Below, piece by piece: positions 53,108-63,140 of a stretch of 64,000 nt of DNA (positions are counted from its first letter, which is position 1; each line of letters opens with the position of its first letter). The notes beneath the pieces were generated by a model. That model was not told where the DNA came from, did not search any database, and worked only from the letters and a program-made list of their open reading frames with translations. The position numbers and the translations under genes were made by a program. The stretch comes from Pseudarthrobacter phenanthrenivorans Sphe3 (GTDB lineage: Bacteria > Actinomycetota > Actinomycetes > Actinomycetales > Micrococcaceae): NCBI RefSeq assembly GCF_000189535.1, contig NC_015145.1, positions 2,046,001-2,110,000 of the forward strand, given 5' to 3'.

Positions 53108-54679
53108 CTAGCCTTCGACGATCAGGGCGGGGTTGGCCTGCTGGCAGGACGCGTCCTTCGCAGTCTGGTTGACGATGTCGTCCGGCAGCGCGGGAACCCC
53201 ATACGTGGCCCCGGCCGTGAAATCGGTCCCCAGATATACCTGGACGCCAGGGATGTTCGCGGAAGGCACCATCTGGGCGGCGGGAATGCCGAGCACTGCC
53301 GCAACGTCCGCAGCCACATCGGCGAAGCCCGGGCCGTAGTACACCACCGACTGGGCCACCGCTGTTGCCTCAAACTGGGCAGTTTGGGTGAAGCCGCCCG
53401 AAACCAGCGCCTGCACGATCTCCCGGGCACGTCCGGGAACGCCGCTGCCGTTGGCCACGGTGACCGGTTGGAGGGCCTTGTCGTAGGGAGGGAGGGGCGG
53501 AGCTGTTTCCGTGGGGGCCGTCGTCGGGGGTGCCGGCGTTTCCGTCGGCGAGGGGGACGGCGCCGTGGGGTCGGTCAGGTCCACGTCCTTCCTGAGCGCC
53601 GAGAAGAGCTGCGAGCCGGCCGGCTCTGCTATCTGGAGCCTGTTGGGATCGAGAAGTGCCGGGGTGGTGGGCACGGCCACGAACGCCACCTTGCTGATGT
53701 CGATGTCCTTGAGCCGGTTGCCGATCGTGAGGAGGCTGGGGACGGAAGCAAGGCCTTCGTCGACGGTCAGGTTCTGGGTGACCACGTCCGCGATTTTGAG
53801 CATCCTGCCGGGATCCGACAGTGTTCCGTCGTCCTTGATCTTGCGGGTGAGCGAGGAAAGGAATCCCTGCTGGGCCTTGATCCGGCCCAGGTCACCGCCG
53901 TCGGCAAAGGCGTGGCGGGTCCGCAGGAAGGCGAGGGCCATTTCCCCCTGGACGGTTGAGGTACCGGCCGGGAGCCGGAGCCGGGAGTCGGGATCGTAGA
54001 CGGCGTCGCTGATGCATACCTCAACGCCGCCGACGGCGTTGGACAGCTCTTTCACCGCATTGAAGTCGGCCATCATGAAGTGGTCCACTTCCAGCCCCGT
54101 GATCTGGTTGACGGTGTCCACCGCGCAGCCGATGCCGGCCTCGGCCATGGCTTCATTGATCATGACTCCGCTGCGGGCGGGATAAACCTGGTTGGTTTCA
54201 CCGTCTTTGCACTCCGGGATGTCCACCAGCAAGTCCCGCGGAAAACTGATGACGCTCACGCGCTTGTTGTCCTCCGAGATGTCCATCAGCATCATGACGT
54301 CGGACTTGCCATATCCCTTGGAGTCGTCGGCAGTGCCGTATTCGGCGTTCTTGCCCTCCCGGGTGTCAGAGCCGAGAATCAGGATCTGCATGCGGCCGGT
54401 GGCATCGCTCACCGACTCTGTGCTCCCGCCGCCCGCGTTCAGCGGGGCTTTGGATATGTTGTTCTGGAGGCGAAGGAACCAGAATCCCGCGAACACCAGG
54501 CCGCCCACCATGGCCAGCGCAAGGATGGCAGTGACGGCCTTCAGCCACGCCGGCATCGTGCGCACGGGTCCAAGATGCCGGGCTGCTCCGACTGCCGCAT
54601 CATCAGCGTGGCGGGACACGGGTCCCCTCCCCACTGACGCATCGGATCCTTTGTCGCGTCTGTCGCGGCCTAGCCCCAC
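53108..54679 (-). CDS. LytR-CpsA-Psr family protein with LytR_C domain
   Basis: The 523-residue protein has a cytoplasmic N terminus, one membrane helix (AVTAILALAMVGGLVFAGFWFL) and the LCP domain: ILILGSDTREGK (with conserved Asp/Arg), SDVMMLMDISEDNKRVSVISFPRDLLVDIP (Arg/Asp catalytic cluster) and GDLGRIKAQQGFLSSL. A Pro/Thr-rich linker (PTAPSPSPTETPAPP) precedes a C-terminal LytR_C domain (VTVANGSGVPGRAREIVQALVSGGF). LCP enzymes attach glycopolymers to peptidoglycan outside the membrane. The GTG at 54679 has AGGAAGG. Length and layout are typical of actinobacterial LCPs. Confidence 0.94.
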   Translation of the reverse strand: MGLGRDRRDKGSDASVGRGPVSRHADDAAVGAARHLGPVRTMPAWLKAVTAILALAMVGGLVFAGFWFLRLQNNISKAPLNAGGGSTESVSDATGRMQILILGSDTREGKNAEYGTADDSKGYGKSDVMMLMDISEDNKRVSVISFPRDLLVDIPECKDGETNQVYPARSGVMINEAMAEAGIGCAVDTVNQITGLEVDHFMMADFNAVKELSNAVGGVEVCISDAVYDPDSRLRLPAGTSTVQGEMALAFLRTRHAFADGGDLGRIKAQQGFLSSLTRKIKDDGTLSDPGRMLKIADVVTQNLTVDEGLASVPSLLTIGNRLKDIDISKVAFVAVPTTPALLDPNRLQIAEPAGSQLFSALRKDVDLTDPTAPSPSPTETPAPPTTAPTETAPPLPPYDKALQPVTVANGSGVPGRAREIVQALVSGGFTQTAQFEATAVAQSVVYYGPGFADVAADVAAVLGIPAAQMVPSANIPGVQVYLGTDFTAGATYGVPALPDDIVNQTAKDASCQQANPALIVEG

Positions 54680-54775
54680 GTGGTGAACCTTCCTCTAAAA
54701 TCGAAATCCGGCCCATTTTAGTGGTCCAGGCTGGGAAATTGCCGGATGGCGGACGCTGCCGCGCGGCTGACGGGG

Positions 54776-55735
54776 CTAGAAGCCCAGCTTCACCAGCTGT
54801 TTCGGATCGCGCTGCCAGTCTTTTGCCACCTTCACGTGAAGGTCAAGGTAGATGCGTGTGCCCAGGAGCGCCTCGATGCCTTTTCGGGCGTTGGTGCCCA
54901 CTTCACGCAGGCGGCTGCCGCCCTTACCGATGATAATGGCCTTCTGCGAGGGACGCTCAACGTACAGGTTCACCCGCACGTCCAGCAGCGGGCTGTCCTC
55001 CGGCCGGTCTTCCCGGGGAACGATCTCCTCCACCACCACTGCGAGGGAATGGGGCAACTCATCGCGGACCCCTTCCAGCGCCGCCTCGCGGATGAGCTCG
55101 GCAACCATGACGGCCTCCGGCTCGTCCGTAAGTTCGCCGTCCGGGTACAGCGGGGGCGACGGCGGCATGTGGCTGATGAGGACATCGGCCACCGTGTCCA
55201 CCTGGAATCCATCGGCGGCGGACACGGGAACGATGTCCTTCCAGCCTTCCTCCCCCAGCACTTCCCGGCCGAGGGCGGCCACGGCCAGCAACTGCTCCGT
55301 CAACGCCTGGCGGTCCACCAGGTCGGCCTTGGTGACGATGGCGATCACCGGTTTGCGCCCCACCGCGGCCAGCTGGGCCGCAATGAACTTGTCGCCGGGC
55401 CCGATCTTTTCGTTGGCCGGCAGGCAGAACCCGATCGCGTCAACCTCGGCCAGCGTGTCCGCAACGAGCTCATTAAGCCGTTTGCCAAGGAGGGTGCGGG
55501 GCCGGTGCAGCCCCGGAGTGTCCACCAGGATGAGCTGCGCGTCCTGCCGGTGCACGATGCCGCGGATGGTGTGGCGCGTGGTCTGGGGCTTGGCGGACGT
55601 AATGGCCACCTTCTTGCCCACCAGCGCGTTGGTCAGGGTGGATTTGCCGGCGTTGGGACGGCCCACAAGGACCGAGAACCCTGCACGGAAACCACCGAAG
55701 TCGTCCTGGCTTTCGCCCTTATTTTTCTTGCTCAC
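54776..55735 (-). CDS. era: GTPase Era
   Basis: The 319-residue protein is Era with G1 GRPNAGKST, G2 TTRHTIRGI, G3 DTPGLHRP, G4 TKADL and G5 VSAADG, followed by the C-terminal KH domain (KAIIIGKGGSRLREVGTNARKGIEALLGTRIYLDLHVKVAKDW). It aids 16S rRNA maturation and 30S assembly. The GTG at 55735 overlaps the end of the upstream CNNM gene by 17 bp and has GGGAG. It is the last gene of the phoH-ybeY-CNNM-era operon. Confidence 0.96.
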   Translation of the reverse strand: MSKKNKGESQDDFGGFRAGFSVLVGRPNAGKSTLTNALVGKKVAITSAKPQTTRHTIRGIVHRQDAQLILVDTPGLHRPRTLLGKRLNELVADTLAEVDAIGFCLPANEKIGPGDKFIAAQLAAVGRKPVIAIVTKADLVDRQALTEQLLAVAALGREVLGEEGWKDIVPVSAADGFQVDTVADVLISHMPPSPPLYPDGELTDEPEAVMVAELIREAALEGVRDELPHSLAVVVEEIVPREDRPEDSPLLDVRVNLYVERPSQKAIIIGKGGSRLREVGTNARKGIEALLGTRIYLDLHVKVAKDWQRDPKQLVKLGF

Positions 55736-57050
55736 GTGGAACTCCCTGCTGGGTTGCTTCCGCCTCTTCGAAGAGGTCCTCAAAGTCAGTGTCTTCTTTT
55801 GCCAGTGGCGCCGCAATGATGTGGCTGACCCGGTTGCGGCGGCCTTCCAGCCGGTCCGCGCGCAGGGACACACCGTGGACTTCCACGGTGCTTCCCACGA
55901 TAGGCACCCGGCCCAGGGCCTTTGCCAGGAGGCCACCCACGGTGTCCACCTCGTCGTCGTCGAGTTCAATGTCGAAAAGCTCGCCCAGGTCGTCGATGCC
56001 CATGCGCGCGCTGACCCGGTAGGAACCGTCGCCCAGCTCCACCGCCTCCGCGCTTTCCGTGTCGTACTCATCCACGATCTCGCCCACGATTTCCTCGATG
56101 AGGTCCTCCAGGGTGACCAGACCGGCCGTCCCGCCGTACTCGTCGATCACGATGGCGACGTGCGTGGATTCCTTCTGCAGCTCACGGAGCAGGTCGCTGA
56201 CCGGCTTGGACTCGGGCACGTAACGTACTTCCCGGGCGAGCGACTCCACCGGAGGCGGCTCCTCGTTGGGGGCCAGCTCATGGATCACCGCGGCAACATC
56301 CTTCAGGTAGATGATGCCCAGGATCTGGTCCGTGCTTTCCCCGATGACCGGGATCCTGGAATAGCCTGAACGAAGGAAGAGGGACATGGCCTGCCGGAGG
56401 CTTGACCCCGCCTCAATGGTGAGGATGTCAGTGCGGGGAACCATGACTGCGCGGACCAGGGTGTCTCCGAAATCGAAGACGGACTGGATCATCTCAGCCT
56501 CGGTGTCCTCGATCATGTCCGATTCGCTGGCGCGTTCCACGAGTTCACGGAACTCCTGCTCACTGAAGAACGCTTCGTCGCCGCCGGGCGCGCCCGGGGC
56601 GGCCGTACTTCCCAGCCTCACGAGCCACCCGGGGATCGGGCCGAGGACCCAGGTGAGGAAACGGATGGTCGGGGCGGTGAAGCGCACCACGGCCGCCGAA
56701 TGGAGCCGGCCCAGCTGCCGCGGGGACACCCCCACTATCACGAAGCCGAGCAGCGCCATGATGCCGGTGGCTGCAAGTCCTGCGAGCCAGACACTGTCCA
56801 GGAGGCTGTAGAGGAGCACCGCAACGGCCACCGCGGAAGCCATTTCGAACCAGATGCGCCAGAACCGCAACGCCCGGATGTGTGCTACCGGCTGGCGCAG
56901 GATCTTCCGCAGTGCACCGCCACGGCTCTTGAGCAGGGCTTCTTCGGCATCGTGCCGCGGAATGAAATTGAAGGCGGCTTCCGCCGCAGTCAGCAGCGCC
57001 GCAACAGCCAGGAAAGCCAAGGCCATTGCGACGAGGAGCAAAGGCGTCAC
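55719..57050 (-). CDS. CNNM/CBS-pair transporter-like protein (HlyC/CorC family)
   Basis: The 443-residue protein has an N-terminal CNNM membrane domain (DUF21, residues 1-160, starting [23 protein letters not shown]), two CBS domains ([38 protein letters not shown] and [42 protein letters not shown]), and a CorC_HlyC C-terminal domain. Homologues export Mg2+ or Co2+ or are called hemolysin-like; the ion here is unknown. The GTG at 57050 overlaps the ybeY stop (GTGA). It is the third gene in the phoH operon. Confidence 0.94.
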   Translation of the reverse strand: MTPLLLVAMALAFLAVAALLTAAEAAFNFIPRHDAEEALLKSRGGALRKILRQPVAHIRALRFWRIWFEMASAVAVAVLLYSLLDSVWLAGLAATGIMALLGFVIVGVSPRQLGRLHSAAVVRFTAPTIRFLTWVLGPIPGWLVRLGSTAAPGAPGGDEAFFSEQEFRELVERASESDMIEDTEAEMIQSVFDFGDTLVRAVMVPRTDILTIEAGSSLRQAMSLFLRSGYSRIPVIGESTDQILGIIYLKDVAAVIHELAPNEEPPPVESLAREVRYVPESKPVSDLLRELQKESTHVAIVIDEYGGTAGLVTLEDLIEEIVGEIVDEYDTESAEAVELGDGSYRVSARMGIDDLGELFDIELDDDEVDTVGGLLAKALGRVPIVGSTVEVHGVSLRADRLEGRRNRVSHIIAAPLAKEDTDFEDLFEEAEATQQGVPREQEK

Positions 57051-57520
57051 TGGGTTGTCTCGGCAGGCGCTTCTTTGCCCGTGAATCCGGACAGCAGTTC
57101 ACGCTGGAGCCCGAACATCTCGGCCTTCTCCTCGGGTTCGGCATGGTCGTAGCCGAGGAGGTGCAGGATGCCGTGGGTGGTCAGCAGGAGCATCTCGTCC
57201 TGGAGGGTGTGGCCGGCGTTCTTGGCCTGCATCTGGGCAACCTGCGGGCAGATGGCGATATCCCCCAGCATTCCCTGTGGCGTGGGCCGGTCCGGGGTTC
57301 CAGGGGTCAGTTCATCCATGGGCACGGACAGCACGTCTGTTGAACCTGGTTCGTCCATCAGCTCGATGTGCAGCTTCTCCATGGCCGGTTCGTCCACGAG
57401 GAGTATGGAAAGCTCGGCCTGGGGGTGGATGAAGAGCTGCTCGAAGATGTAGCGGGACAACATCACAAGCTCTGCCTCGTCCACCTGGACGCCGGACTCA
57501 TTGTTGACTTCGATGCTCAC
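57047..57520 (-). CDS. ybeY: endoribonuclease YbeY
   Basis: The 157-residue protein carries the zinc motif THGILHLLGYDHAEP (H-x3-H-x5-H), the hallmark of YbeY. It is a single-strand endoribonuclease for 16S rRNA 3' processing and ribosome quality control. The N-terminal half includes ELSILLVDEPAMEKLHIELMDEPGSTDVLSVPMDE. The GTG at 57520 overlaps the stop of phoH (GTGA), and its own stop overlaps the next GTG, so the operon is translationally coupled throughout. Confidence 0.95.
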   Translation of the reverse strand: MSIEVNNESGVQVDEAELVMLSRYIFEQLFIHPQAELSILLVDEPAMEKLHIELMDEPGSTDVLSVPMDELTPGTPDRPTPQGMLGDIAICPQVAQMQAKNAGHTLQDEMLLLTTHGILHLLGYDHAEPEEKAEMFGLQRELLSGFTGKEAPAETTQ

Positions 57521-58605
57521 GCGTGTTCCCCCCGTTTTGTGCTGCCCGCCGAGTGCTTCACCCTGCTGCGCTGGACATCATCCCAGATGCTGTAGGCATG
57601 GACGATGTCCCCGACCAGGCGGTGGCGGACAACGTCTGCGGCGTCCAGCACCGAGAAGCTGACCCCCTCGATTCCGTCGAGGATCTCCTGCACGATCCGG
57701 AGCCCGGAACGGGTGCCAAACGGAAGGTCAACCTGCGTGACGTCCCCGGTGACCACCATCTTGGAACCAAAGCCGAGCCGGGTCAGGAACATCTTCATCT
57801 GCTCAGGCGTGGTGTTCTGTGCCTCGTCCAGGATGATGAAGGCGTCGTTCAGGGTACGGCCGCGCATGTATGCCAGCGGAGCAACTTCAATGGTGCCTGC
57901 CGCCATCAGCCTGGGGATGGACTCGGGATCCATCATGTCGTGCAGGGCGTCGTAGAGCGGACGCAGGTAGGGATCGATCTTGTCGCTCAGGGTGCCGGGC
58001 AGGAATCCCAGCCGCTCCCCCGCCTCGACGGCCGGGCGCGTGAGGATGATGCGGCTGACCTCTTTTTGCTGCAGCGCCTGGACGGCCTTGGCCATGGCCA
58101 GGTATGTCTTGCCCGTTCCGGCCGGACCGATGCCGAAAATCACGGTGTTGTCGTCGATGGCGTCAACGTAGTTCTTCTGGTTCAGCGTCTTTGGCCGGAT
58201 GGTCCTGCCGCGGCTGGAAAGGATGTCGTGGGTGAGCACGTCAACGGGGTTCTGCAGGGACTGGGTACGCAGGAGCGCCACGAGCTGCTGCAGCACGGCC
58301 GGGCTGATCACGGTGCCGCGGGCTACGAGTCCTCGGACCTCGTGGAGGAGCCGCATGATCCGGGGCACGTCAGCGGCAGGGCCCGTGATGGAAAGCTCAT
58401 TGCCGCGGACGTGGAAGTTGACGGCGGGAAACTGCTCTTCGATGAAACGGAGCGCCTCGTCATGGCTTCCCAGCGACTGGACCATCTGATCGGAGTTGTC
58501 GAAGAGGACTACCTCGGTACGGCTGCCGGGGAGGGAATGGGGAAATTCCCCCGCTGCGCCGTCTCCCGTGGTGAGCCGGCGCTTTCCATTCGCTGATTCA
58601 GTCAT
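57517..58605 (-). CDS. PhoH family protein
   Basis: The 362-residue protein has an N-terminal KH-like region and the PhoH ATPase domain with Walker A FGIGPAGTGKTYLAMAKAV, RPAVEAGERLGFLPG and Walker B AFIILDEAQNTTPEQMKMFLTRLGFGSKMVVTGD. PhoH proteins are cytoplasmic ATPases, probably RNA helicase-like, usually next to ybeY. ATG 58605 was chosen; a TTG at 58647 is an alternative and neither has a strong SD. It leads the phoH-ybeY-CNNM-era operon, minus strand. Confidence 0.92.
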   Translation of the reverse strand: MTESANGKRRLTTGDGAAGEFPHSLPGSRTEVVLFDNSDQMVQSLGSHDEALRFIEEQFPAVNFHVRGNELSITGPAADVPRIMRLLHEVRGLVARGTVISPAVLQQLVALLRTQSLQNPVDVLTHDILSSRGRTIRPKTLNQKNYVDAIDDNTVIFGIGPAGTGKTYLAMAKAVQALQQKEVSRIILTRPAVEAGERLGFLPGTLSDKIDPYLRPLYDALHDMMDPESIPRLMAAGTIEVAPLAYMRGRTLNDAFIILDEAQNTTPEQMKMFLTRLGFGSKMVVTGDVTQVDLPFGTRSGLRIVQEILDGIEGVSFSVLDAADVVRHRLVGDIVHAYSIWDDVQRSRVKHSAGSTKRGEHA

Positions 58606-58961
58606 AGTGATGGCCCGCAGGCCCGTGATCCCCTCGAAGTCCGTCAACAGTTCCGCCGCTGGGGCCAGCCACCCTTTCCGGCACCCGGCCCAGCGATCCT
58701 TCCATCTTACGCCAGCCGCCCTCCGCGCCGGATACGGACAAGGGAGCCGCTGCCGGGAAGTACGTGACCGGGCGGACGTTTTGGGTCATTAGGTATCAAC
58801 TTCATATCTTCCTCATATCGTTCCCGTTGCAGTTCGGGACAGGAACGCCGTGGCAGCGAATCCGCCCCGGCCCCTGTGCGATGCTGGAAATCCAGCCGTT
58901 GGGCTGGGGTTATCGCCGCTTGGGGAGCGGCCGCCACTCATGAAAGGACTGGGCTGCAAAA
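58606..58961. other. 356-bp divergent intergenic region with an 11-bp-period direct repeat
   Basis: The gap between phoH (-) and the GerMN lipoprotein gene (+) must hold two promoters. TCATATC occurs at 58802-58808 and 58813-58819, a 4-bp-spaced direct repeat with 11-bp period like response-regulator sites. A short hairpin CCAGCC-N4-GGCTGG is also present. No RNA gene or convincing ORF was found. Confidence 0.45.
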
Positions 58962-59909
58962 GTGCCGGAATCTGCTGCGCCCCGCAGGGCAGGACGGACG
59001 GGCAGGCGTGCCCGCACCGCCGTCGTCGCAGCGGTCCTTACGGTCATCCCGCTCCTGACAGGGTGCCTGGCCGAGCCGAGCCCATCCCCCACCGGCGTTC
59101 TCGCTTCCAGTCCTGCTGCCACCGGCACCGCGCCGGCCACCAGTGCACCCCTTGAAACCACCCAGTCATCCAACAAAGCCCCTGTGTACTGGATCGGCCG
59201 GTCCGGCAGCAGCATCTTCCTGTACCGGGAGTTCAGGGATGTTCCCGAGCAGGAGAACCCCGTGACGCGGGCTCTGCGCGCCATGATGTCCGACTCTCCC
59301 CTTGACCCGGATTTCTTCACCCCCTGGCAGAACCCGAGCAAGCTGGCCACGTCGATCTCGGGCAAGGACGTCATCACTGTGGACGTGTCCGAGGATGCCT
59401 TCAACAGCAATCTCGACGCCGATATGGCCGCCCGGGCCGTGCAGCAGCTTGTCTACACCGCCACCGCTGCGGCGGCCAGTTCGGGGCTGATCGATTCCGG
59501 GCAGCAGATCCGGGTGCGGATCCTGGTGGACGGGCACACCGACTACGTTGCCTTCGACCACATCCAGCTCGGTGACCTCATGACCCGGGCCACGGGAATG
59601 GTGGCTCCAGTGTGGATCATCGATCCCCAGGAAAATTCGGAAGTACCTGCCGGCAGCGTTAAGATCACTGGCCGGAACACCGTTGCCGGGGGGAAGCTCC
59701 GCTGGCAAATCCTGAGGGCGGAGGAGAACGGGGACAAGGTTCCGTTCCTGACGGGCGAGACAACGGCAGCACCGGAGCCCGGCCAGGCCGGGGTTTTCAC
59801 GCTGGCCCTCACGCTTCCGCCGGGCGCCTACGAGCTGCGCGTGGCCCAGGCCGGCGACAGCGGGGAGCCTGACCAGAACGAGGATTCACGGACTTTCAAA
59901 GTCCGCTGA
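58962..59909 (+). CDS. GerMN-domain lipoprotein with Gmad2 domain
   Basis: The 315-residue protein starts with a twin-basic lipoprotein signal (RTAVVAAVLTVIPLLTGC), a Ser/Thr/Pro linker, a GerMN domain (residues ~75-200: VYWIGRSGSSIFLYREFRDVP, ITVDVSEDAFNSNLDADMAARAVQQLVYTATA) and a C-terminal immunoglobulin-like Gmad2 domain (VWIIDPQENSEVPAGSVKITGRNTV, FTLALTLPPGAYELRVAQ). In Actinobacteria similar proteins are cell-envelope lipoproteins; the spore link of the name does not apply here. The GTG at 58962 was used; the SD (AAAGGA) is somewhat far. Confidence 0.87.
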   Translation: MPESAAPRRAGRTGRRARTAVVAAVLTVIPLLTGCLAEPSPSPTGVLASSPAATGTAPATSAPLETTQSSNKAPVYWIGRSGSSIFLYREFRDVPEQENPVTRALRAMMSDSPLDPDFFTPWQNPSKLATSISGKDVITVDVSEDAFNSNLDADMAARAVQQLVYTATAAAASSGLIDSGQQIRVRILVDGHTDYVAFDHIQLGDLMTRATGMVAPVWIIDPQENSEVPAGSVKITGRNTVAGGKLRWQILRAEENGDKVPFLTGETTAAPEPGQAGVFTLALTLPPGAYELRVAQAGDSGEPDQNEDSRTFKVR

Positions 59910-59956
59910 GTCGCTCCCGGACGGTCCGCTTCCCCGAGCAGCTTGAGGGAACCGGT

Positions 59957-60736
59957 TCAGCCGGCGGGCGCCGCCCAGCGTCCCAGTACATCGCTTGCAA
60001 GCACGACGGCGGCGGGTCCTGCAGTGGAGGAGCGCAGCACATGGTGTCCCAGCAGGGCCGTGACAGCCCCCTTGCCGCACAACCGGGTCACTTCACGGGG
60101 ACTGATGCCTCCCTCAGGCCCGACGATGAGCAGCACCTCCGCGGGCCCGCTTGCGTCCGCACCCTGCCACGCCTCCAGCACAGCCCGCAGGGGACGCACG
60201 GCGTCCTCGTGCAGGATGACGGCCAGCTCCGCAGCTTCCACGGCGCCTGCCAGGGCAGCGGTGTCGACGGCGGCGCGCACCTCGGGGACCCATGCCCGGC
60301 GGGCCTGTTTCGCGGCGGCCGTAACCACCGACTGCCACTTCGCGTGCGCCTTGGCCGCCCGGTCACCCTTCCAGCGGACGATGGACCGTTCGGACTGCCA
60401 GGGAATGACGGCGTCGATTCCAAGCTCAGTGGCCGTCTCTATGGCCAGCTCGTCCCGGTCACCCTTCGCCAGCGCCTGAACCAGTACAAGCCTGGTGCCG
60501 GGTTGTTCCTCGAATACCAGGGTCTCGCATTCCACCTCCAGTCCCGACGCAGAGGCGGCAACCACCCTGCCGCGCATCCGGGTCCCGGCACCGTCCACGA
60601 TGTCCACGGGCTCCCCGGGGGCAAGCCGCTTTACGGTAACCGCGTGCCGAGCTTCCTGCCCTTCAAGGACGAAGACCTCTCCCGCCGCCATCTGGTCCAA
60701 GGTGCCTGGAGGGGTGAAAAAGACAGGGTTGCTCAC
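59957..60736 (-). CDS. rsmE: 16S rRNA (uracil1498-N3)-methyltransferase RsmE
   Basis: The 259-residue protein matches RsmE. It has an N-terminal PUA-like domain (PVFFTPPGTLDQ to RMRGRVVAAS) and a SPOUT knotted methyltransferase domain with GDRDELAIETATELGIDAVIPWQSERSIVRWKG, VGPEGGISPREV and LGHHVLRSSTAGPAAV. It methylates U1498 of 16S rRNA using SAM. The GTG at 60736 starts 2 bp after the dnaJ stop, in the hrcA-dnaJ-rsmE operon, which is a standard actinobacterial arrangement. Confidence 0.96.
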   Translation of the reverse strand: MSNPVFFTPPGTLDQMAAGEVFVLEGQEARHAVTVKRLAPGEPVDIVDGAGTRMRGRVVAASASGLEVECETLVFEEQPGTRLVLVQALAKGDRDELAIETATELGIDAVIPWQSERSIVRWKGDRAAKAHAKWQSVVTAAAKQARRAWVPEVRAAVDTAALAGAVEAAELAVILHEDAVRPLRAVLEAWQGADASGPAEVLLIVGPEGGISPREVTRLCGKGAVTALLGHHVLRSSTAGPAAVVLASDVLGRWAAPAG

Positions 60737-60738
60737 CG

Positions 60739-61866
60739 CTACAGGTTACCGAACCGGTCCCGGAGCTTTGCGAACATGCCGCCGCTGGCTGCCAGCTTTC
60801 CTTCCGTGATCTGTTCACCACGCAGTTTGGCAAGCTGCCGCAGGAGATCTTCCTGGGCGGCGTCAAGCCTGGCGGGAGTATCCACCTGGAGGTGCACTTT
60901 CAGGTCGCCGCGGCCGTAACCGCGCAGGTGGGTCACACCCAGTCCGCGAAGAGTGATGATCTCACCTGACTGGGTGCCCGGCTTCACGTCGATTTCCTGG
61001 GTACCGTCGAAGGTTTCCAGGCTTACTTCGGTGCCCAGGGCTGCGGCCGTCATGGGGATGTGCAGGGTTGCGTGCAGGTCGTCGTTTTCCCGGACATAGG
61101 TGGCATCGTTGTTCACGCGGATCTCGACGTACAGGTCGCCTGCGGGCCCACCGGCGGGACCGGCCTCTCCCTGGCCCGACAGCTGGATGCGGGTGCCCGT
61201 TGCCACGCCCGCGGGAACCTTGATGGTGAGGGAACGGCGGCTGCGGATGCGCCCCTGGCCGCTGCATTCGTTGCAGGGGTCCTTGATGACGGTGCCGAAG
61301 CCCTCGCAGCTGCCGCAGGGTGCGGCCGTCATGACCTGGCCCAGGATGGACCGGACCGCGCGCTGCACCTGGCCGCTGCCGCCGCAAATGTCGCAGCGTT
61401 CGGGGTGGGTGCCGGGGCGGCAGCATGAACCATCGCAGGTCGGGCAGGTGACCGCAGTGTCCACTTCCAGCTTCTTGTTGACGCCGAACACGGCATCGCG
61501 CAGTTCGATCCGGACGCTGATGAGGGCGTCCTGGCCGCGCCTGACCCGGGAGGCCGGACCGGAGGTGCCGCCGGCCCCGAAGAAGGTGTCAAAAATGTCC
61601 TGGAACGCGAAGCCCTGGCCGGCGTAGCTGCCGCCGCCGAATCCGTTGTCCGTTCCGTTTTCGTTGCCGGTGGTGTCGTACACCCGGCGCTTCTGCGGAT
61701 CCGAGAGAACTTCGTAGGCGTGGGTCACTGCCTTGAAGCGGTCCGAGGCATCTTCACCGGGATTCACATCCGGGTGAAGGGTGCGGGCCAGTTTGCGGTA
61801 GGCCTTCTTGATCTCTTCTCCCGTGGCCTCCGGTGAGACTCCAAGGACGTCGTAGTGGCTGCTCAA
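60739..61866 (-). CDS. dnaJ: molecular chaperone DnaJ
   Basis: The 375-residue protein is a class I (type A) DnaJ: J domain ([33 protein letters not shown] with the HPD motif), Gly-rich linker, and four CxxCxGxG-type zinc repeats ([32 protein letters not shown]). The first repeat ends in Cys instead of Gly. The C-terminal domain follows. It stimulates DnaK ATPase. TTG at 61866 is the start, with GGAAGAG upstream. Actinobacteria typically carry two dnaJ genes; this is the hrcA-linked copy (dnaJ2). Confidence 0.95.
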   Translation of the reverse strand: MSSHYDVLGVSPEATGEEIKKAYRKLARTLHPDVNPGEDASDRFKAVTHAYEVLSDPQKRRVYDTTGNENGTDNGFGGGSYAGQGFAFQDIFDTFFGAGGTSGPASRVRRGQDALISVRIELRDAVFGVNKKLEVDTAVTCPTCDGSCCRPGTHPERCDICGGSGQVQRAVRSILGQVMTAAPCGSCEGFGTVIKDPCNECSGQGRIRSRRSLTIKVPAGVATGTRIQLSGQGEAGPAGGPAGDLYVEIRVNNDATYVRENDDLHATLHIPMTAAALGTEVSLETFDGTQEIDVKPGTQSGEIITLRGLGVTHLRGYGRGDLKVHLQVDTPARLDAAQEDLLRQLAKLRGEQITEGKLAASGGMFAKLRDRFGNL

Positions 61867-61947
61867 AGTTCGTATCTCTTCCTTGTTGTACTGCCTGCAG
61901 TTGGACTGCGGGAAATGCGCTGGGGTGTGGGGGCACCCGATGGAATG

Positions 61948-62961
61948 TCAGGGGCCCAGGATCCGGGAAAGGTAACGGGCAACTGCCCTGACGGCGGCCA
62001 TGGTGGTGGGATAGTCCATCCGGGTCGGCCCAAGCACGCCGAGCTTCGCCGCGCTGTCGGGCCCGTATCCCGTGGCGACGACTGAGGCTTCCGCCAGCCC
62101 GTCGTACGGATTCTCCCGGCCGATGCTGACGGCCACCCCGCGGTGGTCCTGGGCCATCTCGCTGAGCAGCCGAAGCATGACCACCTGCTCCTCGAGTGCT
62201 TCCAGGACCGGGCCGATGCTGAGCGGGAAGTCAACGTTGGACCGTGCCAGGTTTGCCGTACCAGCCATGACCATGCGGTCCTCGCGGCTGTTCTGCGCCA
62301 GGCCCTCAAGCCCGTGGGCCAGGGCTTGCGCCGCCTGCCTTTGGGCCGGGTTCGCCGTGGCCACCACTGCCGGCAGGGAATGGGCCAGCTGGCTCAGCGG
62401 TGTCCCTGCAAGTGACCCAAGGAAACGGGCCCTCAACGCGGCCAGGGCCTCATCCCCCAGGTCCTGTCCAACGTCAATGACGCGCTGTTCCACCTTGCCG
62501 CTGTTGGCGATCAGAACCACCAGCACCTTCCGCGGAGCGAGGAGGACAAACTCGATGTGCCTGACGAGGGCCCGGCTCAGGTGCGGATACTGCACCACGG
62601 CAACCTGGTTGGTCAGTTGGGACAGCAGCCGGACGGTGCGCTCCAGGACATCGTCCAGGTCATCCGCTCCTTCCAGCAGCGACTGGATGGCCCGCCGTTC
62701 GGCCTGCGAGAGCGGCTTGACGGCGGAAATCTGGTCAACGAAGAGCCGGTAACCCTTATCCGTGGGAATCCGGCCGGCGCTGGTGTGCGGGGCGGTGATC
62801 AGGCCCTCTTCCTCCAGTGCTGCCATGTCGTTGCGGATCGTTGCACTGGAGACGCCGAGGTGGTGCCGCTCCACGAGGGCCTTGGACCCCACTGGCTCGC
62901 GGGAGTGGACATAGTCCTCCACGATGGCACGGAGTACTTCAAGTTTGCGCGGCTCGCTCAA
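61948..62961 (-). CDS. hrcA: heat-inducible transcriptional repressor HrcA
   Basis: The 337-residue protein is HrcA, which represses heat-shock genes by binding CIRCE. The N-terminal winged helix is [53 protein letters not shown], followed by [18 protein letters not shown]. The C-terminal domain is the GAF-like ligand region. TTG 62961 ([10 protein letters not shown]) is favoured because GGAGG is seven bases upstream; GTG 62964 is adjacent, and the longer frame to 63030 would cover the CIRCE site. It is the first gene of the hrcA-dnaJ-rsmE operon and should be autoregulated. Confidence 0.95.
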   Translation of the reverse strand: MSEPRKLEVLRAIVEDYVHSREPVGSKALVERHHLGVSSATIRNDMAALEEEGLITAPHTSAGRIPTDKGYRLFVDQISAVKPLSQAERRAIQSLLEGADDLDDVLERTVRLLSQLTNQVAVVQYPHLSRALVRHIEFVLLAPRKVLVVLIANSGKVEQRVIDVGQDLGDEALAALRARFLGSLAGTPLSQLAHSLPAVVATANPAQRQAAQALAHGLEGLAQNSREDRMVMAGTANLARSNVDFPLSIGPVLEALEEQVVMLRLLSEMAQDHRGVAVSIGRENPYDGLAEASVVATGYGPDSAAKLGVLGPTRMDYPTTMAAVRAVARYLSRILGP

Positions 62962-63023
62962 CACTCCACCTCCATCCAGGGTCGGGGCGGCACCCGCCGC
63001 CTCCAACTGTGCCACCACAGGGG

Positions 63024-63050
63024 TTAGCACTCGACATGCCTCAGTGCTAA
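63024..63050. promoter_or_regulatory. CIRCE operator upstream of hrcA-dnaJ
   Basis: TTAGCACTC (63024-63032), a 9-bp spacer, and CAGTGCTAA (63042-63050) match the consensus TTAGCACTC-N9-GAGTGCTAA with one mismatch. It lies ~60 bp upstream of the hrcA start, fitting HrcA autoregulation. Confidence 0.9.
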
Positions 63051-63140
63051 CAGTCTAATATGACTCTCCCCGTTGCTAGCATTGGTACCGCTCCGGGCGA
63101 AATTCCGGACAGGTGATCTAGCGCTAGGCGGAGTGTATCC

